A stretch of DNA of 39,811 bases, taken from contig JAVHXQ010000035.1 in the NCBI GenBank assembly GCA_031119555.1, forward strand, positions 1 through 39,811, in the 5' to 3' direction. The position numbers and the translations under genes are program-made. Below the pieces are notes generated by a model that had not been told where the DNA came from, did no database searches, and was given only the letters and a program-made list of their open reading frames with translations. The DNA is from Candidatus Dactylopiibacterium sp. (GTDB lineage: Bacteria > Pseudomonadota > Gammaproteobacteria > Burkholderiales > Rhodocyclaceae). Of this stretch, positions 33,362-39,811 are shown one piece after another (within the stretch, counting starts at the first letter, position 1; each line of letters begins with the position of its first letter).

Positions 33362-34666
33362 CTACTTCTCCCCGGCCTCTTCGTCCCAGCGCTTCAGGGT
33401 TGCGAGCTTCTCGCCGATCCTGGCCTCCAGCCCCCGCGGCGTGGGCTGGTACCAGCCCGGTGCTTCCATGCCCTCGGGCAGATAGGTCTCGCCGGCGGCA
33501 TAGGCATTCGGCTCGTCGTGGGCATAGCGGTACTCATGCCCGTAACCAAGCTCCTTCATGAGCCTGGTGGGCGCGTTGCGCAGATGGACCGGCACCTCGC
33601 GGCTCCTGTCCTGCTTCACGAAAGCGCGTGCCTGGTTGTAGGCCATGTAGCCCGCGTTGCTCTTGGCGGCCACGGCGAGGTAGATCACGGCCTGGCCCAG
33701 CGCGAGTTCGCCTTCGGGGCTGCCGAGGCGCTCGTAGGTGAGCGCGGCGTCGTTCGCGATCTGCATCGCGCGCGGATCGGCCAGGCCGATGTCCTCCCAC
33801 GCCATGCGCACGATGCGCCGCGCGAGATAGCGCGGGTCGGCTCCGCCGTCGAGCATGCGCGTGAGCCAGTACAGGGCGGCATCGGGGTGCGAGCCGCGCA
33901 CCGATTTGTGCAGCGCCGAGATCTGGTCGTAGAAGTTGTCGCCGCCCTTGTCGAAACGCCGCGCGTTGAGCGTGAGTGCGTTCTCGATGAAACCCGCGTC
34001 GATGCGCTGCACGCCCGCGGCGCCGGCGGCGGTGCTGCACTGTTCGAGCAGGTTGAGGAAGCGCCGTGCATCGCCGTCGGCATAGCCGATGAGGGTGTCG
34101 CGCGCGAGATCGTCGAATTCGAGATGGCCCAGCGCCCGCTCCTGTGCCCGCGTGAGCAACTGGCGCAGTTCGTCGTCGGTCAGCGACTTGAGCACGTAGA
34201 CCTGCGCGCGCGACAGCAGGGCCGAATTCACTTCGAACGAAGGATTCTCGGTGGTGGCGCCGATGAAGGTGACGAGGCCGTTCTCGGCATAGGGCAGCAG
34301 CGCGTCCTGTTGCGACTTGTTGAAGCGATGGATTTCGTCGACGAACAGGATGGTATGGCGGCCATGCGAGAGGTTCTGCTCGGCCTGCTCCATCGCCGCG
34401 CGGATGTCCTTGACGCCCGAGAACACCGCCGAGAGCGCGATGAAGGCGCAGTCGAAGGCGGTGGCGGTGAGGCGGGCGAGCGTGGTCTTGCCCACCCCCG
34501 GCGGGCCCCAGAAGATCATCGAATGCGGCTTGCCCGACAGGAAGGCGAGGCGCAGCGGCTTGCCCTCGCCGAGCAGATGCGACTGCCCGATGACCTCGTC
34601 GAGCGTGCGCGGACGCAGCGCTTCGGCGAGCGGCGCGGCGGGTTGGTGGGAGAAGAGGTCGGCCAT
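33362..34666 (-). CDS. rarA: Replication-associated recombination protein A (AAA+ ATPase)
   Basis: A 434-residue clamp-loader-like AAA+ ATPase (MgsA/RarA/WRNIP1 family) acting at stalled replication forks. The N-terminal PLAEALRPRTLDEVIGQSHLLG is family-specific. Walker A GPPGVGKTT is at 54-62, Walker B/DEIH box FVDEIHRFNKSQQDAL at 108-123, sensor 1 GATTENPSFEVN near 133. The C-terminal YMAYNQARAFVKQ and LPEGMEAPGWYQPTPRGLE match the tetramerisation region. It is downstream of lolA by 15 nt, the conserved ftsK-lolA-rarA order. Confidence 0.97.
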   Translation of the reverse strand: MADLFSHQPAAPLAEALRPRTLDEVIGQSHLLGEGKPLRLAFLSGKPHSMIFWGPPGVGKTTLARLTATAFDCAFIALSAVFSGVKDIRAAMEQAEQNLSHGRHTILFVDEIHRFNKSQQDALLPYAENGLVTFIGATTENPSFEVNSALLSRAQVYVLKSLTDDELRQLLTRAQERALGHLEFDDLARDTLIGYADGDARRFLNLLEQCSTAAGAAGVQRIDAGFIENALTLNARRFDKGGDNFYDQISALHKSVRGSHPDAALYWLTRMLDGGADPRYLARRIVRMAWEDIGLADPRAMQIANDAALTYERLGSPEGELALGQAVIYLAVAAKSNAGYMAYNQARAFVKQDRSREVPVHLRNAPTRLMKELGYGHEYRYAHDEPNAYAAGETYLPEGMEAPGWYQPTPRGLEARIGEKLATLKRWDEEAGEK

Positions 34667-34681
34667 GCGCGGCGCCGCGGC

Positions 34682-35293
34682 TTACTCGCCCACCACGTCC
34701 GCCCCCTTGGGCGGCGTGAAGCGGAAATTGTCGGCCGGCAGCGAGGGGTTGCGGACGAAGCCGGAGAAATGCAGGCGCGAGGTCTGGCCAAAGTTGTCAT
34801 GCACTTCCATGGCCTGCGGCAGGTTGTCCTTCAGGCCGATGCGCACGCGCGCGAAGCCGGCTTCGTTGGTGCGCGGCAGCGCCTCCAGCCATTCGAGGCC
34901 TTCGGCCACGCCGTCTTCGCTCAGCGTGAAGTTCTTCTTCAGATCGTTGCTGCCGGCCAGCAGGGCGGCCGGAGTGGCGCCCAGCGCGTCACCCATGGGC
35001 TTCACGACGACCTGGTTGAGTTCCTTGTCGTAGCTCCAGAGCTTCTGGCCGTCGCCCACGATGAGCTGGCTGTAGGGGCGGGTGTATTCCCAGCGGAACT
35101 TGCCGGGACGCAGGAAGTTCATGGTGCCCGACGCCGTCTGGCCGGGGCGCCCGCTCTTGGTGATGACCTTCTGCTCGAAACGCGCGCTGGCCGTGCGGGT
35201 GCCGTCCAGGAAGGCGTTGAGCTGGTCGATCGCGCCGGCGGCGGCCACGCCCGGCAATGCGAGCATGACGAGGGAAAACAGGCTTTTCTTCAT
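34682..35293 (-). CDS. lolA: Outer-membrane lipoprotein carrier protein
   Basis: A 203-residue periplasmic chaperone that ferries lipoproteins from LolCDE to LolB. Signal peptide 1-18 (KKSLFSLVMLALPGVAAA). The mature part shows the LolA fold: IDQLNAFLDGTRTASARFEQKV, then GTMNFLRPGKFRWEYTRPY with the conserved Arg/Trp/Tyr, and the C-terminal HFSGFVRNPSLPADNFRFTPP. Length is standard. It lies 89 nt after ftsK and 15 nt before rarA on the same strand. Confidence 0.97.
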   Translation of the reverse strand: MKKSLFSLVMLALPGVAAAGAIDQLNAFLDGTRTASARFEQKVITKSGRPGQTASGTMNFLRPGKFRWEYTRPYSQLIVGDGQKLWSYDKELNQVVVKPMGDALGATPAALLAGSNDLKKNFTLSEDGVAEGLEWLEALPRTNEAGFARVRIGLKDNLPQAMEVHDNFGQTSRLHFSGFVRNPSLPADNFRFTPPKGADVVGE

Positions 35294-35382
35294 GGCGATA
35301 GGTGACGGCAAGGTGGTGTGGGCTCTGACCGCGCGGGGCCGGAGAAAATCCGGCCGGGGCGGCAAGGCCGGGTGGATGTCGG

Positions 35383-37701
35383 TCAGGCCTCGCGCGGGGG
35401 CGCCAGCACTTCACGCGCGCCCGTGGCGTTGGCGGCCGAGACGAGCCCCGCCTGCTCCATCTGTTCGATGAGGCGGGCGGCGCGGTTGTAGCCGATGCGC
35501 AGGTGACGCTGCACGAGCGAGATCGAGGGCCGGCGGGTCTGCAGGACCACGGCGACGGCCTTGTCGTAGAGGTCGTCGGACTCGCCGCCGCTGCCGCCCT
35601 CGCCGAAGATGTCGCCGCCGTACTCGCCGCCGCCTTCCTCGGTCGCGCCCGTCAGCATGCCTTCGACGTAGTTCGGTTCGCCGGTGGTCTTGAGGTATTC
35701 GACGACCTTGTGCACTTCCTTGTCGTCGACGAAGGCGCCGTGAACGCGTGTCGGCAGGCCCGTACCCGGCGCCAGGTAGAGCATGTCGCCCATGCCCAGC
35801 AGCGATTCCGCGCCCATCTGGTCGAGGATGGTGCGCGAATCGATCTTGCTGGAAACCTGGAAGGCCATGCGCGTGGGAATGTTGGCCTTGATGAGCCCGG
35901 TGATCACGTCCACCGAGGGGCGCTGGGTCGCCAGCACCAGATGGATGCCGGCAGCGCGCGCCTTCTGCGCGAGGCGCGCGATGAGCTCTTCGATCTTCTT
36001 GCCCACGACCATCATGAGATCGGCCAGCTCATCGATCACTACCACGATCATCGGCATGGGTTCGAGCGGCTCGGGATTCTCGGGCGTCAGCGAGAACGGA
36101 TTCTTCACGGGGGAGCCGGACTTCTCGGCTTCGGCGATCTGCTTGTTGTAGCCCGCGAGGTTGCGCACGCCCAGCGTCGCCATGATCTTGTAGCGGCGCT
36201 CCATCTCGCCGACGCACCAGTTGAGCGCGTGGGCGGCGTGCTTCATGTCGGTCACCACGGGCGCGAGCAGGTGCGGAATGCCTTCATAGACCGAGAGCTC
36301 CAGCATCTTCGGGTCGACGAGGATCAGGCGCACCTTGTCGGCGCCGGCCTTGTAGAGCAGCGACAGGATCATCGCGTTGATGCCCACCGATTTGCCCGAA
36401 CCCGTGGTGCCGGCCACGAGCAGGTGAGGCATCTTGGCCAGATCGGCCACCACGGGGTTGCCGCCGATGTCCTTGCCCAGCGCCACCGTCAGCGGCGAGG
36501 CGTTGTCGTGATAGACCTTGGAGCCGATGATCTCGGACAGGCGCACGGTCTGCCGCTTCACGTTCGGAATCTCCAGCCCCATGCAGGCCTTGCCGGGAAT
36601 CGTCTCGACCACGCGGATGCTCGTGACCGACAGCGCGCGCGCGAGATCCTTGACCAGATTCATGATCTGCGCGCCCTTCACGCCGACGGCGGGCTCGATC
36701 TCGTAGCGCGTGATGACGGGCCCCGGATAGGCCGCGAGCACTTTTACCTCGACCCCGAAATCGGCGAGCTTGCGCTCGATGAGACGCGAGGTGTATTCGA
36801 GCGACTCGACCGAAGGCGGCTCCACGTCGTTGCTGGGCGGATCGAGCAGGACCAGCGCGGGCAGCCCCGCGCCTTTCGGCGCCTCGCCGAAGAGGCCGGC
36901 CTGGCGCTCCTTGTCGGCCTTGGCGGGCTCCACGATGCGCAGCGGCTCGGTCTTCATGACGGGCTCGATGTGGATCGCCACGGGCGGCGTCTCTTCCCGC
37001 TTCTTGCGCTCGCGCTTGACCTTCTCTTCGCGCTTGACGGCGGTTTCACGCCCCACGCGGCGGTCGCGCCAGGTCTGCGTGGCGCCCAGCGTGAAGAACC
37101 AGAAGGATTCCAGACCGTGGCCGAGCTTCTCGACCGCGCTGATCCACGAAAAACCCCCGAACAGGCTCAGACCGCCCAGCCACGCGGCCAGCATCAGCAG
37201 CGTGCCGCCCGTGAACCCCAGGTAACGCGTCGCGAGGCTGCCGAACTCGCTGCCGATCACGCCCCCCGGCACTCCGGGCAGGCTTGCGTGGCTGGAATGG
37301 AAACGCACGGCCTCCAGCCCGCAGCTCGTGAGCAACAGGATCACGAAACCGGTGAGGACGATGAAAAGGGAGCGGCGGTCGGACTCCAGCTCGCCGCGAA
37401 AGCGGCGCCCTCCGAGCAGGATGCCCCACAGCATGAGCACCACGAGCAGCCACGCCGAGGAACCGAAGAGCTGCAGCAGGATGTCGGCGAACCAGGCGCC
37501 GAAACGCCCGCCGGGGTTGGTCACGGCGGCGCTGTCCACGGCATGCGACCAGCCCGGGTCGGTCTTGCTGTAACCGAACAGCACCATCGCGAGGTACACA
37601 CCCCCCGCGCCCAGCAATAACCAGAGCGCCTCGCGCAGCAGCACGGCGATCTTTTCGGGCAGGGGTTGCGAGGGCGTTCGGGATGAGGCTCTGAACAGCA
37701 T
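35383..37701 (-). CDS. ftsK: DNA translocase FtsK
   Basis: A 772-residue septal DNA pump for chromosome dimer resolution. Four to five N-terminal transmembrane helices (about 22-200) are followed by a short charged linker ([15 protein letters not shown]), shorter than in E. coli. The motor domain has Walker [17 protein letters not shown] near 430 and Walker [17 protein letters not shown] near 553. The C-terminal gamma winged helix ([24 protein letters not shown], read in parts) binds KOPS. The start has no good Shine-Dalgarno. A minus-strand TATAAT lies 33 nt upstream, overlapping a 12-bp palindrome. Confidence 0.97.
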   Translation of the reverse strand: MLFRASSRTPSQPLPEKIAVLLREALWLLLGAGGVYLAMVLFGYSKTDPGWSHAVDSAAVTNPGGRFGAWFADILLQLFGSSAWLLVVLMLWGILLGGRRFRGELESDRRSLFIVLTGFVILLLTSCGLEAVRFHSSHASLPGVPGGVIGSEFGSLATRYLGFTGGTLLMLAAWLGGLSLFGGFSWISAVEKLGHGLESFWFFTLGATQTWRDRRVGRETAVKREEKVKRERKKREETPPVAIHIEPVMKTEPLRIVEPAKADKERQAGLFGEAPKGAGLPALVLLDPPSNDVEPPSVESLEYTSRLIERKLADFGVEVKVLAAYPGPVITRYEIEPAVGVKGAQIMNLVKDLARALSVTSIRVVETIPGKACMGLEIPNVKRQTVRLSEIIGSKVYHDNASPLTVALGKDIGGNPVVADLAKMPHLLVAGTTGSGKSVGINAMILSLLYKAGADKVRLILVDPKMLELSVYEGIPHLLAPVVTDMKHAAHALNWCVGEMERRYKIMATLGVRNLAGYNKQIAEAEKSGSPVKNPFSLTPENPEPLEPMPMIVVVIDELADLMMVVGKKIEELIARLAQKARAAGIHLVLATQRPSVDVITGLIKANIPTRMAFQVSSKIDSRTILDQMGAESLLGMGDMLYLAPGTGLPTRVHGAFVDDKEVHKVVEYLKTTGEPNYVEGMLTGATEEGGGEYGGDIFGEGGSGGESDDLYDKAVAVVLQTRRPSISLVQRHLRIGYNRAARLIEQMEQAGLVSAANATGAREVLAPPREA

Positions 37702-37733
37702 GCGGGTCGCCGGCGGAAGACAGACAGGCGGCG

Positions 37734-37739
37734 ATTATA
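37734..37739 (-). promoter_or_regulatory. Candidate -10 box for ftsK
   Basis: Minus strand reads TATAAT exactly. It overlaps the 12-bp palindrome ATAGCGCGCTAT (37737-37748), which could be an operator. No clear -35. Confidence 0.45.
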
Positions 37740-37770
37740 GCGCGCTATCGTGACCCGCCCTGCCCCGTCG

Positions 37771-37799
37771 CCGCGCGGTCCGGGCTCCGCCCGGCGCGG
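37771..37799 (-). terminator. Stem-loop after the Crp/Fnr gene
   Basis: Outer arms CCGCGC/GCGCGG and inner arms CGGGC/GCCCG with a 4-nt bulge and 3-nt loop, starting 25 nt past the regulator's stop. No T-tract. Separates the regulator from the ftsK promoter. Confidence 0.4.
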
Positions 37800-37824
37800 G
37801 ACGAACGGCGTCGCGGCGCGGCAT

Positions 37825-38496
37825 TCAGGCCGGCGCAGCGGTCACGCGCAGCAACAGCCCGTCGGGCGTGTCCTCGAGCAGGCCCTGGGCGTGCAGATCC
37901 TTCATCACGCGGGAGACCATCTCGCGCGAGGCGCCGATCATCTTGGCGATGTCCTGCTTGGAAATCTTGCGCCGCACGATGCTGCGCCCCTCGCGGGTTT
38001 CCGCCATGTCGAGCAGCAGCCGCGCCACGCGGCCGTAGACATCCATGAGCGCGAGGCTTTCGATCTTGCGGTCGGCGGCGCGCAGGCGCTCGGCGAGCTT
38101 GCACATGATGCGCAGACAGAGTTCGAAATTGTCGGCCAGGATGCGGCGGAAATCGGCCTGCGAGATCACCACCAGATCGGACGCGGCCACGGCCGTGACG
38201 GTGGCCGAACGCGGCGCGGTATCGACCACGCCCATCTCGCCGAAGACATCGCCCTGCCCCAGCAGCGTGAGGATCACCTCGCGCCCGTCCTCGTCGCTGA
38301 CGATGACCTTGAGGCCCCCGTTGAGCACGAAATAGACGTTGTCGATGGCGTCGCCGGCCTGCACCACGGTAAGACCGCGCGCCACGCGGCGCAGCGTGGC
38401 ATGGGAGGCGATGACTTCGAGGCGGTCGGCCTCCAGCCCCTGGAACATCGGAATGGTGCGCAACGCCGTAACCGAAACCTGGTGCCTGACCGTCAT
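37825..38496 (-). CDS. Crp/Fnr-family transcriptional regulator
   Basis: A 223-residue regulator. The cyclic-nucleotide-binding beta-barrel covers about 10-125; its phosphate-binding cassette is FGEMGVVDTAPRSATVTA, retaining the Glu and Arg-Ser that contact cNMP, so it is closer to CRP than to FNR. No N-terminal Fe-S cysteine cluster is present. The dimerisation helix runs about 125-145 and the winged helix has KISKQDIAKMIGASREMVSR near 180. ATG 38496 is preceded by AGGGGG; the upstream extension is not family-like. It is divergent from trxB, with two inverted repeats between, suggesting autoregulation or control of trxB. Confidence 0.93.
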   Translation of the reverse strand: MTVRHQVSVTALRTIPMFQGLEADRLEVIASHATLRRVARGLTVVQAGDAIDNVYFVLNGGLKVIVSDEDGREVILTLLGQGDVFGEMGVVDTAPRSATVTAVAASDLVVISQADFRRILADNFELCLRIMCKLAERLRAADRKIESLALMDVYGRVARLLLDMAETREGRSIVRRKISKQDIAKMIGASREMVSRVMKDLHAQGLLEDTPDGLLLRVTAAPA

Positions 38497-38580
38497 GAGA
38501 CCACCCCCTTGCGCCCTCGGCGCCGCCCCTGTGGCGGCTTCCGGCTCAGTATATGCGAGCGTCGTCGTGCCTGAGAAGCC

Positions 38581-38597
38581 ATCCTGGCAGTCAGGAT
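38581..38597. promoter_or_regulatory. Inverted repeat in the crp/trxB intergenic region
   Basis: ATCCTG-N5-CAGGAT, perfect 6-bp arms, 85 nt upstream of the Crp/Fnr start. Candidate operator; factor unknown. Confidence 0.4.
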
Positions 38598-38619
38598 TAA
38601 GCCGCGCCGGCAATGCTGT

Positions 38620-38638
38620 CGATTGGCTGGCTCAATCG
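38620..38638. promoter_or_regulatory. Inverted repeat upstream of the trxB promoter
   Basis: CGATTG-N7-CAATCG, perfect 6-bp arms, centred about 43 nt before the transcription start predicted from the TATAAT at 38660. That is the class II activator position used by Crp/Fnr proteins, one of which is encoded next door. Confidence 0.45.
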
Positions 38639-38659
38639 GGGCGAACAGGGGTCGTCGGC

Positions 38660-39663
<1,004 letters not shown>

Positions 39664-39666
39664 GCC

Positions 39667-39811
39667 GTGAGCAACCGGCGCCTGCCGCTGGCCGACCTGC
39701 GCCGCAAGCTGGCGGCGCGGCCCGAGCCCGCCCGTGCCGCGCCGGTCGCCACCGACGACGCGAGTCTGCTCAAGGCGGCGCTGGCCGGCGTGAAGACGCT
39801 GCCGGCCAGCA
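39667..39811 (+). CDS. Probable Smr-domain (MutS2-related) protein, cut by the window end
   Basis: Only the first 48 codons are present. A GTG start 3 nt after the trxB stop opens a frame beginning SNRRLPLADLRRKL and later LLKAALAGVKTLPAS, resembling the N-terminal leader of the Smr-domain proteins commonly found after trxB in Betaproteobacteria ('...DLRAL...LF..AVGAVQPL'). The Smr domain itself would lie outside the window, so the identification is by position and a short match only. Confidence 0.5.
   Translation, partial: MSNRRLPLADLRRKLAARPEPARAAPVATDDASLLKAALAGVKTLPAS

Noticed and set aside
32945..35305. 786-codon plus-strand open frame
   Set aside because: Antisense shadow of rarA and lolA, which have clear family motifs.
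35503..37620. 705-codon plus-strand open frame
   Set aside because: Antisense shadow of ftsK; His/Asp/Arg-rich and without domains.

Overview
The window is about 39.8 kb of high-GC DNA with dense, short-gapped genes on both strands. The gene set and neighbourhoods (darP-mog-pmbA, miaA, rnhA-methyltransferase-gloB, ftsK-lolA-rarA, trxB followed by an Smr-like gene) are typical of Betaproteobacteria, order Burkholderiales, and most resemble Alcaligenaceae/Bordetella-type chromosomes. This assignment is inference from gene content and order. I saw no rRNA or tRNA gene, insertion sequence, phage gene or CRISPR array.

Region 1 (about 0.3-10.2 kb) is accessory metabolism. A LysR regulator is divergent from an NADP-binding oxidoreductase, with a T-N11-A box between them. 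Next comes what I read as a sulfolactate degradation locus. On the minus strand are a D-2-hydroxyacid dehydrogenase (SlcC-like) and, overlapping it by 14 nt, an Ldh_2-family dehydrogenase (ComC-like). Divergent on the plus strand are the two subunits of a UxaA-family lyase (SuyA- and SuyB-like), a three-gene ABC importer of the taurine/sulfonate type and a second Ldh_2-family dehydrogenase. The proposed scheme is: import of a sulfonate, interconversion of (S)- and (R)-sulfolactate through sulfopyruvate by the dehydrogenases, then cleavage of (R)-sulfolactate to pyruvate and sulfite by SuyAB. The slcC/suyA divergent gap holds a 28-bp palindrome and the remains of an unidentified reading frame.

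Region 2 (10.3-25.6 kb) is mostly housekeeping. It holds a deoxyinosine-type DNA glycosylase, mog, darP, pmbA, an orphan TRAP binding protein, a TraB/GumN protein, miaA, a CobD/CbiB-like membrane protein, a CoA-type NUDIX hydrolase, a periplasmic retropepsin-like protease, a class I glutamine amidotransferase, an OmpA-domain protein, rnhA, a methyltransferase and gloB. It ends with a REC-GGDEF diguanylate cyclase and an arginase/ThrE-type exporter pair. Several divergent pairs here have almost no intergenic space.

Region 3 (25.7-31.1 kb) is a membrane glycosylation cassette: a flippase-like membrane protein, a polyprenyl-phosphate GT2 and two tandem ArnT/PMT-like GT39 proteins. It probably builds and transfers a polyprenyl-phosphate-linked sugar to lipid A or another envelope acceptor.

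Region 4 (31.1-39.8 kb) holds a small DUF1161 secreted protein and an orphan secreted alginate-lyase-like enzyme. The core block rarA, lolA, ftsK (minus strand) follows, then a Crp/Fnr regulator divergent from trxB, and the first 48 codons of a probable Smr-domain protein cut by the window end. Inverted repeats in the crp/trxB gap and a palindrome over the ftsK -10 box are candidate operators.
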